In this document: positions 51,618-60,197 of the stretch, one piece after another
Layout: every line of letters begins with the position of its first letter
Position numbering within the stretch: position 1 is the stretch's first letter
DNA from: Variovorax sp. PCZ-1
Lineage (GTDB): Bacteria > Pseudomonadota > Gammaproteobacteria > Burkholderiales > Burkholderiaceae_C
Length of the DNA stretch: 64,000 nt
Direction: 5' to 3'
Assembly: GCF_018413605.1 (NCBI RefSeq)
Contig: NZ_JAHCDN010000001.1
Coordinates: 1,364,001 to 1,428,000 of the forward strand
Program-made: the position numbers and the translations under genes
The notes under the pieces: model-generated
The model's input: only the letters and a program-made list of their open reading frames with translations
The model's database searches: none
What the model was told of the DNA's origin: nothing

Positions 51618-53933
51618 ATGATCGCTCAAGAACTTGAAGTCAGTTTGCACATGGCCTTTGTCGAAGCGCGCCAGCAGCGCCACGAGTTCATCACCGTGGA
51701 GCATTTGCTGCTCGCCTTGCTGGATAACCCCAGCGCCGCCGAAGTTTTGCGCGCCTGCGCCGCCAACATCGATGAGCTGCGCAAATCGCTCACCACCTTT
51801 ATCAAAGACAACACACCGCAAGTGGCAGGCAGCGAAGAGGTGGACACACAGCCCACGCTCGGCTTCCAGCGCGTGATCCAGCGCGCCATCATGCATGTGC
51901 AGAGCACGGGCAATGGCAAGAAGGAAGTCACGGGTGCGAATGTGCTCGTGGCCATCTTCGGCGAGAAAGATTCGCATGCTGTTTACTATCTCCATCAGCA
52001 GGGCGTGACTCGCTTGGATGTGGTTAATTTCATTGCTCACGGCATCAAGAAAACCGATCCCCCAGAGCCAGCGAAAGCGGGCGATGGTGCAGGCGAGGGT
52101 GGGGAAGAGCGTGAAGAGAAAGCTGAGAAGGCTTCTCCACTAGAGCAATACACGCAAAACCTCAACCAGATGGCCAAAGATGGAAAAATTGATCCGCTGA
52201 TTGGCCGTGAATACGAGGTCGAGCGCGCGATTCAAATTCTCTGCCGCCGCAGGAAAAATAATCCTTTACTCGTGGGCGAAGCTGGTGTGGGTAAAACGGC
52301 GATTGCCGAAGGCCTCGCATGGCGCATCACGCAAAAAGATGTGCCTGAAATCTTGGCCGAGTCGATTGTGTATTCACTCGACATGGGCGCATTGCTTGCT
52401 GGCACGAAATACCGAGGCGATTTTGAGCAGCGCTTGAAAGGCGTGCTCAAGAGCTTGAAAGACAAGCCCAATGCCGTGCTGTTCATTGACGAAATTCATA
52501 CGTTGATCGGCGCAGGCGCTGCATCTGGCGGCACGCTGGATGCATCGAACTTGCTCAAGCCAGCTTTGTCGAACGGCTCGCTCAAATGCATTGGCGCTAC
52601 GACCTTCACTGAGTATCGCGGCATCTTCGAGAAAGACGCAGCTCTTTCACGCCGCTTCCAGAAGATCGATGTGGTGGAGCCAACTGTTGAGCAAACCGTT
52701 GAAATCCTCAAAGGCTTGAAGAGCCGCTTCGAAGAGCACCACAGCGTGAAGTTCGCCGCGAGCGCCTTGGTTGCCGCTGCCGAGCTCTCCTCCAAATACA
52801 TCAACGATCGCCACTTGCCCGATAAAGCAATTGATGTGATCGATGAAGCGGGCGCAGCCCAGCGCATCTTACCTGCGAGCAAACGCAAGAAGATCATCAG
52901 CAAATCCGAAGTGGAAGACATCGTGGCCAAGATCGCGCGCATCCCTCCTGCGAGCGTGAGCAATGATGATCGCAGCAAGCTCAAGAACATTGAGCGCGAT
53001 TTGAAGAATGTGGTGTTCGGCCAAGATGCCGCGCTCGAAGCTTTGGCTGCTGCCGTGAAAATGGCACGCTCAGGCCTCGGCCGTGCAGACAAGCCGATTG
53101 GCGCTTTCCTCTTCTCCGGCCCCACCGGCGTAGGCAAGACAGAAGCCGCCAAGCAGCTGGCCAACATCATGGGCATTGATCTGATTCGCTTCGATATGAG
53201 CGAATACATGGAGCGCCATGCTGTGAGCCGCCTCATCGGCGCGCCTCCGGGCTATGTGGGCTTTGATCAGGGCGGATTGCTCACAGAAGCCATCACCAAG
53301 AAGCCACATGCTGTGTTGCTGCTCGATGAAATCGAGAAAGCGCATCCTGATATCTTCAACGTGCTCCTGCAAGTGATGGATCACGGCACGCTCACGGATA
53401 ACAACGGCCGCAAAGCCGATTTCCGCAACACCATCATCATCATGACGACCAATGCCGGCGCCGAGACGATGAACAAATCCACGATTGGTTTCACCAACTC
53501 GCGCCAGCAAGGCGATGAGATGGCCGATATCAAACGCTTGTTCACGCCAGAGTTCCGCAACCGTTTGGATGCGATGGTCAGCTTCAAGCCGATCAATGAA
53601 GACGTGATCCTGCGCGTGGTGGATAAATTCTTGCTCCAGCTTGAAACGCAGCTCGATCAGAAAAAAGTCGATGTCACTTTCACAGACGCTCTGCGCAAGC
53701 ATCTCGCCAAGAAAGGCTTCGATCCGCTCATGGGCGCACGCCCGATGCAGCGCTTGATCCAAGACACGATTCGCAAAGCGCTCGCTGATGAGTTGCTCTT
53801 CGGCAAACTCGTTGACGGCGGTATTGTTACCGTCGATATGGATTCGGAAGACAAGATCAGCTTGAACATTCAGCCACTGCCTAAGAAGGAAGGTAAGCCG
53901 AAGGCTGAAGCGGAGGAAGTCGCCACGGATTGA
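51618..53933 (+). CDS. clpA: ATP-dependent Clp protease ATP-binding subunit ClpA
   Basis: The AAA+ unfoldase that feeds ClpP and is guided by ClpS. The 771 residues include the N domain (MIAQELEVSLHMAFVEARQQ), the first ATPase (Walker A LLVGEAGVGKTAIAEGLA, Walker B VLFIDEIHTLIGAG) and the second ATPase (Walker A FSGPTGVGKTEAAKQLA, Walker B VLLLDEIEKAHPDIFN). The acidic linker GEGGEEREEKAEKA after the N domain and the KLNIQ-type end are ordinary. It starts with ATG at 51618 after an AGGAAT site and ends with a strong terminator. Confidence 0.97.
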   Translation: MIAQELEVSLHMAFVEARQQRHEFITVEHLLLALLDNPSAAEVLRACAANIDELRKSLTTFIKDNTPQVAGSEEVDTQPTLGFQRVIQRAIMHVQSTGNGKKEVTGANVLVAIFGEKDSHAVYYLHQQGVTRLDVVNFIAHGIKKTDPPEPAKAGDGAGEGGEEREEKAEKASPLEQYTQNLNQMAKDGKIDPLIGREYEVERAIQILCRRRKNNPLLVGEAGVGKTAIAEGLAWRITQKDVPEILAESIVYSLDMGALLAGTKYRGDFEQRLKGVLKSLKDKPNAVLFIDEIHTLIGAGAASGGTLDASNLLKPALSNGSLKCIGATTFTEYRGIFEKDAALSRRFQKIDVVEPTVEQTVEILKGLKSRFEEHHSVKFAASALVAAAELSSKYINDRHLPDKAIDVIDEAGAAQRILPASKRKKIISKSEVEDIVAKIARIPPASVSNDDRSKLKNIERDLKNVVFGQDAALEALAAAVKMARSGLGRADKPIGAFLFSGPTGVGKTEAAKQLANIMGIDLIRFDMSEYMERHAVSRLIGAPPGYVGFDQGGLLTEAITKKPHAVLLLDEIEKAHPDIFNVLLQVMDHGTLTDNNGRKADFRNTIIIMTTNAGAETMNKSTIGFTNSRQQGDEMADIKRLFTPEFRNRLDAMVSFKPINEDVILRVVDKFLLQLETQLDQKKVDVTFTDALRKHLAKKGFDPLMGARPMQRLIQDTIRKALADELLFGKLVDGGIVTVDMDSEDKISLNIQPLPKKEGKPKAEAEEVATD

Positions 53934-53957
53934 TGTTGCGTCTTTTGATATGAAATG

Positions 53958-53990
53958 AACAGCCTGCCTTCACCACGCAGGCTGTTTTCT
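53958..53990 (+). terminator. Intrinsic terminator after clpA
   Basis: A perfect ten-base stem AACAGCCTGC/GCAGGCTGTT with a nine-base loop, followed by TTTTCT, lies 24 bases after the clpA stop. Confidence 0.85.
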
Positions 53991-54003
53991 ATTGCACGTA
54001 TTC

Positions 54004-54072
54004 GCTACTATTTCAATAGCATTTCGCGCAGTATCTATACCGGCTATAGGTCAATTCGACTTATAAAACAAT
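54004..54072 (+). repeat. Dispersed palindromic repeat (family A), between clpA and the aor regulator
   Basis: Reads GCTACTATTTCAATAGC, ATTTCGCGCAGTATCTATACC, GGCTATAGGTCAATTCGAC and TTATAAAACAATG. Near full length and slightly diverged. Confidence 0.75.
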
Positions 54073-54088
54073 GATTAAACAATCGCAG

Positions 54089-55222
54089 CTATCGTGAGCC
54101 TGAGCGTAGTTTGCGATACACCGTTGCGCGGCTGATACCCAGCTTCTCGGCTGCGGCAGCCACATTGCCTTTGAGTTGAGCGACGGTATCTCGGATCACA
54201 TCGACCTCATGCGCTTTGAGCGCGCCTACGCTATGACGTACGCGTGTATCGACAACGGAGGAGGTGGTTTTCGGGGCGAGCTTGCCGCTGCGGCTGGTGC
54301 GCAGCTCGACTTGCAGGCCGCTCCATAGCGGCACTTCAAGTGCAGCCTGCCCAAGCTGTGCATCAAACAAGCGTCTCCAATCGGTGGCGAATACATCGCT
54401 GGCGTGAGAGGCGCTCGCTAGTTCAGACACTCCGAGCATCTGCCGCGCTGTGCGGTTCATCGCGCAGATTTGGCCGTCTTCGCCCAAGCAGAGTAAGCCC
54501 TCGGCCTCGCGCCCGAGTGCGTCTGCGCCTGCCCAGCGCAGGTGGGCGACGAGGGTGTGTGGGTTGGCGAGCACGAGCTGGTTTTCAATGCGGCGAGCTG
54601 CGCTGCTCACGCGGTGAATCAACTCGGGGCGCTCTTGTACTTCAATACCTGTGACATCAAGCATGCCCGCGCAGCGGCCCGCGCCATCAAAAATCGGCGA
54701 GCCCGCGCAGGAATATGCACTGGTGTCTTCAAAGAAATGTTCGCCACGATGCAGCCACACATCGGCTTGCTCGGCAAGTGCTGCGCCAATGGCGGTAGTG
54801 CCTACAGCGCGTTCAGATAAATCTACGCCTTCGCGGGTGATCAGCGTCGCGCGGCGGTCTTGAGAATCAATTTGTCCGCTGCTCGCCACCACCACGCCTT
54901 GCGCGTTGGTGAGAATGGCGAAATAACGAATCGGCGCAATGGCTTGCCCTAGTTGCAGCAGAGTGCTTTGCGCGGCTTGCGCAAGCTGCCGATTGGCCTC
55001 GCGCGTGCGGCGTTGCATCGCACTGCTGATCACATCAAATGCCACTCTCCGCTGCGGTTCATGCCCAGCTTCGATACATCGCCGCCAAGAAGCCGCAATC
55101 CAATCATGCACCGCGACTTGCCCACGCTTGCCGCCGAGCAACACATTGCGCGATTGCGTGATGAGATCAAGTCGAGTCGATGAAGAGGAGGGCATTTGCA
55201 TGACAGTCATAGTAGCCAGCAT
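54089..55222 (-). CDS. GAF and Fis-type HTH regulator, probable aor operon regulator
   Basis: A regulator of about 377 residues. The first 250 residues resemble the GAF-containing sensor part of AcoR-type activators (VHDWIAASWRRCIEAGHEPQ, ITREGVDLSERAVGTTAIGA, CAGSPIFDGAGRCAGMLDVT). A PAS-like part follows (GEDGQICAMNRTARQMLGVS), and the end is a Fis-type helix-turn-helix (LKGNVAAAAEKLGISRATVY). The central sigma-54 AAA+ domain of AcoR is absent, so it cannot act as a classical sigma-54 activator. It is divergent from the aor genes and is their likely regulator, perhaps sensing an aldehyde. Start codons at 55222, 55210, 55201 and 55195 are all possible. Confidence 0.82.
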   Translation of the reverse strand: MLATMTVMQMPSSSSTRLDLITQSRNVLLGGKRGQVAVHDWIAASWRRCIEAGHEPQRRVAFDVISSAMQRRTREANRQLAQAAQSTLLQLGQAIAPIRYFAILTNAQGVVVASSGQIDSQDRRATLITREGVDLSERAVGTTAIGAALAEQADVWLHRGEHFFEDTSAYSCAGSPIFDGAGRCAGMLDVTGIEVQERPELIHRVSSAARRIENQLVLANPHTLVAHLRWAGADALGREAEGLLCLGEDGQICAMNRTARQMLGVSELASASHASDVFATDWRRLFDAQLGQAALEVPLWSGLQVELRTSRSGKLAPKTTSSVVDTRVRHSVGALKAHEVDVIRDTVAQLKGNVAAAAEKLGISRATVYRKLRSGSR

Positions 55223-55229
55223 TTTTGTG

Positions 55230-55248
55230 TCATTTTGAGAATAAATGA
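55230..55248. promoter_or_regulatory. Possible operator in the aor intergenic region
   Basis: TCATTT-7-AAATGA is a perfect inverted repeat close to the regulator start, and TTGTGT at 55225 and ACACAA at 55262 flank it. They could be binding sites for the divergent Fis-type regulator. Confidence 0.3.
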
Positions 55249-55369
55249 AATGCTGCGCCGCACACAAGGGTATACCTCAGGTGCTGTTCTGTCCAGTTGC
55301 CCAACAATGATTGGTGAAGTTACAGGCAAAGCTTTGGCCTTTCAGAGCACATACCCACAGGAGAATTTC

Positions 55370-55846
55370 ATGCAAAAGATGTTGCACATCAACCCGGATA
55401 AATGCACGGGCTGCTTGCAGTGCGAAATGGCTTGTTCGTTTGAGAACTACGGCACTTATGCCACCAGTAAATCGCGCATCAAGGTGTTTGACTTTCATCA
55501 CACCGGCAAGAAAGTGCCCTACACCTGCACGCAATGCGATGAAGCTTGGTGCTTGCATGCTTGCCCGGTAGAGGCCATCACGATTGACAAAGCCACAGGC
55601 GCGAAAGTGGTCAACGAATCCACCTGCGTGGGCTGCAAAGTCTGCACGATTGCCTGCCCATTTGGCACGATCAACTATGTGCAAGAGACTGGCAAGGTGC
55701 AAAAGTGCGATCTCTGCGGCGGCGAGCCAGCTTGCGCAGAAGCCTGCCCCACACAGGCCATAACCTTCGTGGATGCCAACTGGACGGGCATCGACAAAAT
55801 GAAATCTTGGGCAGACAAATTAGGCAATCAGCCTTCTGCCTCCTAA
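55370..55846 (+). CDS. aorA: Polyferredoxin subunit of aldehyde oxidoreductase (AorA-like)
   Basis: A 158-residue protein with four [4Fe-4S] cluster motifs: CTGCLQCEMACSF, CTQCDEAWCLHACP, CVGCKVCTIACPFG and CDLCGGEPACAEACP. This matches the electron-transfer subunit of the Aromatoleum-type tungsten aldehyde oxidoreductase, where it chains electrons between the tungsten and FAD subunits. ATG at 55370 has the CAGGAGAA site; a long upstream form from 55196 overlaps the divergent regulator and is not used. First gene of the operon, 26 bases before aorB. Confidence 0.9.
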   Translation: MQKMLHINPDKCTGCLQCEMACSFENYGTYATSKSRIKVFDFHHTGKKVPYTCTQCDEAWCLHACPVEAITIDKATGAKVVNESTCVGCKVCTIACPFGTINYVQETGKVQKCDLCGGEPACAEACPTQAITFVDANWTGIDKMKSWADKLGNQPSAS

Positions 55847-55872
55847 TTCCATAAACCCACAGGAGAAACATC

Positions 55873-57720
55873 ATGTCTTGGGCTGGAAAAATCCTTCGCG
55901 TTAACCTCACCGCTGGCACAGTGAAATCTGAGCCGCTTAATAGCAACTGGGCGCGCGCCTACATCGGCTCGCGCGGCCTCGCCGCCAAATACCTCACCAC
56001 CGAGGTCAACCCCAAAGTTGATCCGCTGTCACCCGACAACAAAATCTATTTCACCACCGGCCCACTCACAGGCACGATGGCCTCCACCGGCGGGCGCTAT
56101 ACCGTCTCCACCAAGAGCCCGCTCACCGGCGCAATTGCTTGCTCCAATTCCGGCGGCTACTGGGGCGCAGAGCTCAAGATGGCAGGCTGGGATATGGTCG
56201 CTATCGAAGGCAAATCAGCCAAGCCGGTGTATCTCTATATCAACGACGATGTGGCCGAGCTGCGCGATGCTTCGCATCTGTGGGGCAAGAGCGTTTTTGA
56301 AACCGAAGGCACGCTGAAGAAGAGCCTGCAAGATCCGCTTACCCGCGTTTGCAGCATCGGCAAAGCCGGAGAAAACGGCGTGCTCTTTGCCGCCGTGGTG
56401 AATGATCTGCACCGCGCTGCTGGCCGCTCAGGCGTAGGCACGGTGATGGGCAGCAAAAATCTCAAAGCCATTGCCGTGCGCGGTACCAAGGGCGTGGGCA
56501 ATATCCGCGATCCGAAGGCTTTCATGAAAGTCACTTTCGAGAAGAAGAAAATTCTTGCCGAAAACGCCGTTACTGGCCAAGGCCTGCCAACGTATGGCAC
56601 GCAAGTGCTCATGAACGTGATTAACGAAGTGGGTGCGCTGCCAACGCGTAATCACAAAAACAACCAGTTCGAAGGCGCAAAAGACATTTCCGCCGAAGCC
56701 ATGGCCACACCGCGCCCCACCGATGGCAAAAAACCTTTGGTGACCAATCAAGCCTGCTTCGGCTGCACCATCGCCTGCGGCCGCATTCAAACGATCGACA
56801 AAGACCACTTCACCGTACAAAACAAGCCGCAATACTGGGGCGCTTCTGGCGGCTTGGAATACGAAGCCGCTTGGGCGCTCGGCGCGGCCAATGGCGTGAA
56901 CGATCTGGATGCACTGCAATATGCCAACGTGATCTGCAACGAAGAGGGCATTGACCCGATCAGTTTCGGCGCAACTGTAGGCGCTGTGATGGAGCTTTAC
57001 GAAATGGGCGTGCTCACCAAAGAGCAGCTCGGCATCGAAGCGCCTTTCGGCTCAGCGCGCGCATTGGCTTTCTTCGCGGATGAAACCGTGAACGGTCGTG
57101 GCTTCGGCAAAGAAATTGGCCAAGGCTCCAAGCGCCTCACCGCAAAGTTTGGCCACCCAGAGCTTTCCATGAGCAGCAAAGGCCAAGAGTTCCCAGCGTA
57201 TGACGGGCGCGGCATTCAAGGCATCGGCCTCGCTTACGCCACCAGCAATCGCGGCGGCTGCCATCTGCGTGGCTACACCATCGCATCAGAAGTGCTCGGC
57301 ATTCCTGTGAAGACCGATCCGCTCGAGCACGAAGGCAAGCCAGAGCTTGTGAAAGCTTTCCAAGATGCCACAGCCGCTTTCGATTCATCAGGCCTTTGCG
57401 TCTTCACCACCTTCGCTTGGGGCCTGGCCGATCTCGCGCCGCAAATGCAAGCCGCTTGCGATGCGGAATACACCACCGAAGAGCTAGAAAAAATCGGCGA
57501 GCGCATCTGGAACATGGAGCGCGAATTCAACAACGCCGCAGGCTTCACCAAGGCTGATGACTCCTTGCCCAAACGCCTGCTCACCGAGCCCGCCACCAGC
57601 GGCCCCACCAAAGGCAAAGTCAACGAACTGGCCAAGATGCTGCCTAAGTACTACGAAGTGCGCGGCTGGGATCCAGAAGGCCGGCCAACGGCGAAGACGA
57701 AAGAGCGGCTGGGTTTGTAG
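55873..57720 (+). CDS. aorB: Tungsten-dependent aldehyde oxidoreductase catalytic subunit (AorB-like)
   Basis: The large subunit of the aldehyde ferredoxin oxidoreductase family, 615 residues. It oxidises aldehydes to carboxylic acids, using a tungsten bis-metallopterin cofactor and a [4Fe-4S] cluster. The cluster ligands are Cys295, Cys298 and Cys302 in QACFGCTIACGR, with Cys509 in GLCVFTTFAW. The start KILRVNLTAGTVKSEPLN, GGYWGAELKMAGWD and GRSGVGTVMGSKNLKAIAVR are AOR-type blocks. The gene order ferredoxin, AOR, FAD enzyme, MoaD-like matches the Aromatoleum aorABCD cluster. A TTTTGCG hairpin follows. Confidence 0.93.
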   Translation: MSWAGKILRVNLTAGTVKSEPLNSNWARAYIGSRGLAAKYLTTEVNPKVDPLSPDNKIYFTTGPLTGTMASTGGRYTVSTKSPLTGAIACSNSGGYWGAELKMAGWDMVAIEGKSAKPVYLYINDDVAELRDASHLWGKSVFETEGTLKKSLQDPLTRVCSIGKAGENGVLFAAVVNDLHRAAGRSGVGTVMGSKNLKAIAVRGTKGVGNIRDPKAFMKVTFEKKKILAENAVTGQGLPTYGTQVLMNVINEVGALPTRNHKNNQFEGAKDISAEAMATPRPTDGKKPLVTNQACFGCTIACGRIQTIDKDHFTVQNKPQYWGASGGLEYEAAWALGAANGVNDLDALQYANVICNEEGIDPISFGATVGAVMELYEMGVLTKEQLGIEAPFGSARALAFFADETVNGRGFGKEIGQGSKRLTAKFGHPELSMSSKGQEFPAYDGRGIQGIGLAYATSNRGGCHLRGYTIASEVLGIPVKTDPLEHEGKPELVKAFQDATAAFDSSGLCVFTTFAWGLADLAPQMQAACDAEYTTEELEKIGERIWNMEREFNNAAGFTKADDSLPKRLLTEPATSGPTKGKVNELAKMLPKYYEVRGWDPEGRPTAKTKERLGL

Positions 57721-57756
57721 TCTTCTTTTGGTTGGCATCTTTGGGTGTTGACCAAG

Positions 57757-57855
57757 AGAACGCAAAAGGCGCAAAACCACGCAAAAGACGCAAAAAAAAT
57801 CCTTGCGGGTTTTCTTTTGCGTCTTTTGCGTTTCTTCTGCGAATTTTGCGTTCCT
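57757..57855. repeat. TTTTGCG hairpin repeat (family B), copy 2, between aorB and aorC
   Basis: The left arm has GAACGCAAAAGGCGCAAAA and CACGCAAAAGACGCAAAAA. The right arm has TTTTGCGTCTTTTGCG and AATTTTGCGTTC. The arms are nearly complementary and would fold into a long hairpin in the operon mRNA. Confidence 0.75.
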
Positions 57856-57895
57856 CTCTCTCTAAATCACTATTTACTTTAAGAAGAGGCAAACA

Positions 57896-59194
57896 ATGCA
57901 CCACATCATCATCGGCGCAGGCCCAGCGGGCGTGATTGCTGCGGAGACGATTCGTAAGCAAGCGCCGCAAGACGAGATCACCCTGATTGGCGATGAAAAA
58001 GAAGCGCCATATTCGCGCATGGCCATTCCGTATCTCTTGGTGGGCAACGTTCAAGAGCAGGGCACTTATCTGCGCAAGAGCCCCACGCATTACCAAGATT
58101 TAAAGATAAATCGAGTTGTCGCCGGCGTGAAATCTGTGCAGGTTGCTACCAAAAAGATAGTAATGGATGATGGTAAGCAGCTCGGTTTTGACACGCTGCT
58201 GATTGCCACCGGCTCACACCCCATCAAACCTCCTGTGCCCGGCATTGATTCAGCCGGCGTATACAACTGCTGGACGCTAGAAGACGCGCGCAGCATCATG
58301 AAGCTGGCCAAGCCTGGCGCGAAGGTCTTGCAGCTCGGCGCAGGCTTCATTGGCTGCATCATCATGGAAGCGCTGGCCGCGCGGGGTGTGCAGCTCAGCG
58401 TCGTGGAGATGGGAGACCGCATGGTGCCGCGCATGATGGGGCCCACGGCTGGTGGCATGATCAGCGAATGGGTGCAATCAAAAGGCGTGAAGGTTTACAC
58501 AGGCACGCGCGTAGAAGCCATCACGCCCGGCACGCCACTTAAAGTCAAGCTCTCCAATGGCTCCACGATGGACGCTGATTTGGTCATCAGCGCAGCAGGC
58601 GTGCGTCCTGCGATTGGCTTTTTAGAAGGCAGCGGCATCACTTGCTTGCTCGGCGTGTTGACAGATGAGCACTTGCAAACCAATGTGCCCGGTATCTTTG
58701 CCGCAGGCGATTGCGCGGAGGCATTCGACAAAGTGAGCGGCAAAACCATCGTGAGCGCCATTCAACCCAATGCCGCTGAGCAGGCGAGGGTGGCTGCGCT
58801 CAACATGGTCGCGCATGCGCGTGGCCGCAAGGCGCAAGCCAATCTACGCGGCGTCACGCAGATTAACGTGCTGGACACATTGGGCATGATCTCCACCAGC
58901 TTCGGCGATTGGCAAGGCCGCACCGGTGGCGAGCATGTCGAGATCACCGATGCCGCCAAAGGCCGCCACCTCAGCCTGCAATTCCAAGGAGATGTGCTCG
59001 TGGGCTGCAACAGCGTCGGCTATACCGAGCATGTGGGCGCGATGCGCGGCTTGGTGGAAGGGCAGATACGCATGGGCGATTGGAAAGATAAACTCAAAAA
59101 AGACCCCACCCAACTCATGGCCGCCTACATCGCCACGGCGCAAGGGCAGAACGAGTGGAGTGGGGCTGCGGATGTTTCTCGGCGCGGACGTTAA
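57896..59194 (+). CDS. aorC: FAD/NAD-linked oxidoreductase subunit (AorC-like)
   Basis: A 432-residue pyridine nucleotide-disulfide oxidoreductase-type protein. HHIIIGAGPAGVIAAETIRK is the FAD-binding motif. The NAD-binding motif is in VLQLGAGFIGCIIMEALAAR. The third FAD block is GIFAAGDCAEAF. It resembles the FAD subunit that links the tungsten enzyme to NAD. Residues 69-91 may include a copy of the dispersed palindromic repeat. ATG at 57896 follows AAGAAGAGG. It is flanked on both sides by TTTTGCG hairpin repeats. Confidence 0.9.
   Translation: MHHIIIGAGPAGVIAAETIRKQAPQDEITLIGDEKEAPYSRMAIPYLLVGNVQEQGTYLRKSPTHYQDLKINRVVAGVKSVQVATKKIVMDDGKQLGFDTLLIATGSHPIKPPVPGIDSAGVYNCWTLEDARSIMKLAKPGAKVLQLGAGFIGCIIMEALAARGVQLSVVEMGDRMVPRMMGPTAGGMISEWVQSKGVKVYTGTRVEAITPGTPLKVKLSNGSTMDADLVISAAGVRPAIGFLEGSGITCLLGVLTDEHLQTNVPGIFAAGDCAEAFDKVSGKTIVSAIQPNAAEQARVAALNMVAHARGRKAQANLRGVTQINVLDTLGMISTSFGDWQGRTGGEHVEITDAAKGRHLSLQFQGDVLVGCNSVGYTEHVGAMRGLVEGQIRMGDWKDKLKKDPTQLMAAYIATAQGQNEWSGAADVSRRGR
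58100..58166 (-). repeat. Possible dispersed palindromic repeat (family A), in frame in aorC
   Basis: On the plus strand reads GTCGCCGGCGTGAAATCTGT, GCAGGTTGCTACC and AAAAAGATAGTA. Translated as VAGVKSVQVATKKIV in the same frame as parC. The surrounding protein fits the normal length of the family, so chance similarity cannot be excluded. Confidence 0.45.
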
Positions 59195-59230
59195 CGATTG
59201 ATCGATTTGAGTAAAACGCAGCAGTATTTT

Positions 59231-59338
59231 TGAACGCAAAAAGCGCAACAATGACGCAAAAGCCGCAAAAAAAAGAAAAATCAAATTTGGTTGTTTCTTT
59301 TCTGCGGCTTTTGCGTACTTTTGCGAATTTTGCGTTCA
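59231..59338. repeat. TTTTGCG hairpin repeat (family B), copy 3, between aorC and aorD
   Basis: The left arm is GAACGCAAAAAGCGCAACA and ATGACGCAAAAGCCGCAAAA. The right arm is CTGCGGCTTTTGCGTACTT and TTGCGAATTTTGCGTTC. Same outer ends and unit spacing as the other two copies. Confidence 0.75.
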
Positions 59339-59383
59339 AAAGGACATTGGTTCGCCAGAAGCGCATCATTAAACTAAGCATTC

Positions 59384-59638
59384 ATGAAAATCACCCTCAA
59401 GCTCTTCGCCTCCCTCACCGACTATCTGCCCCCCGATGCCCGCCGCAGCAACATCGTCGAGCTAGAAGTCGATTCAGGCGCAAGCATCCTGCAAATCATC
59501 GAGCCCTTCGGCCTCCCCATGAAGCTCGTCCATCTCGTCCTCGTCAACGGCCACTACATCAACCCAGAAGACCGCGCCACCCGCAGCTTGGTAGAAGGCG
59601 ACGTACTCGCCATCTGGCCACCCATCGCAGGCGGCTAA
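59384..59638 (+). CDS. aorD: MoaD/ThiS family protein (AorD-like)
   Basis: A small beta-grasp protein of 84 residues ending in the diglycine IAGG, typical of MoaD sulfur carriers. It starts MKITLKLFASLTDYLPPDAR and has LVLVNGHYINPEDRATRSL with VEGDVLAIWPP. MoaD-like proteins provide sulfur for the pterin dithiolene of tungsten or molybdenum cofactors. Its place behind aorABC matches aorD of Aromatoleum and suggests a cofactor-maturation role for this enzyme. The MoeA-like aorE of that cluster is not found in the window. Confidence 0.9.
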   Translation: MKITLKLFASLTDYLPPDARRSNIVELEVDSGASILQIIEPFGLPMKLVHLVLVNGHYINPEDRATRSLVEGDVLAIWPPIAGG

Positions 59639-59700
59639 TAAGCCACCGTTCGCTCTGATGTCGAAGCCTCTACGTGCGCCAGTGTAAGAATCCACCCGTA

Positions 59701-59770
59701 GCTACTACTAATTTCATAGCGCTACGCGCAATATTCTTCCCGGCTACTTGCCATTTTTCTCTTAAAAACC
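59701..59770 (+). repeat. Dispersed palindromic repeat (family A), downstream of aorD
   Basis: Reads GCTACTACTAATTTCATAGC, GCTACGCGCAATATTCTTCCC and GGCTACTTGCCATTTTTCTC. Forward orientation, diverged core. Confidence 0.7.
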
Positions 59771-59771
59771 C

Positions 59772-60071
59772 ATGCAAAGCCACTACCCAGCTCAGTTCGA
59801 CCGAGAAATGGGCTGCACAGAAACCGAATGGCTAGGCTGGCTCCCGGAAGCCATGGGAAACGTCGCGTGGCAACAAACCCCCAACAGCGCCCATGCCCAA
59901 CTAGGCACAGGTAGCCTAGACATTTTTTGGCAAACCGGAGAACCCCGCCGAATCGCCCTCATCAGCATGCCCCGCCTGCTGGTGAAGTTTCGCTTTGAAG
60001 GCCTGAATGACGATCAGCGCTACACCTTCATGAAGCGCTTTGATCTCTATATGCAGCGGGGCGGTGGATAG
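59772..60071 (+). CDS. Conserved hypothetical protein
   Basis: A 99-residue soluble protein that I do not recognise as a named family. It is rich in aromatic residues (WLGWLPEAMGNVAWQQTPNS, SLDIFWQTGEPRRIALISMP, LLVKFRFEGLNDDQRYTFMK). Charged, beta-rich composition and the closing RFDLYMQRGGG suggest a compact domain. No signal peptide or membrane helix. It follows aorD after a repeat and may or may not belong to the operon. The 126 bases between it and the next gene hold nothing that I recognise. Confidence 0.6.
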   Translation: MQSHYPAQFDREMGCTETEWLGWLPEAMGNVAWQQTPNSAHAQLGTGSLDIFWQTGEPRRIALISMPRLLVKFRFEGLNDDQRYTFMKRFDLYMQRGGG

Positions 60072-60197
60072 CAGAGAAATAGTCCTCACTCGATCAAGTC
60101 ATCAGTTTTTGGGATGCACTTCAATGCCCTATACGATAAAGTAGAAGAGTTTGTCAAAAGTACCAATCGTTTTTAATAACCACCTGGAGTAGATGCT

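Noticed and set aside
55196-55369. An N-terminal extension of 58 residues on the polyferredoxin
   Set aside because: It overlaps the divergent regulator start and the promoter region, while ATG 55370 has a strong ribosome binding site.
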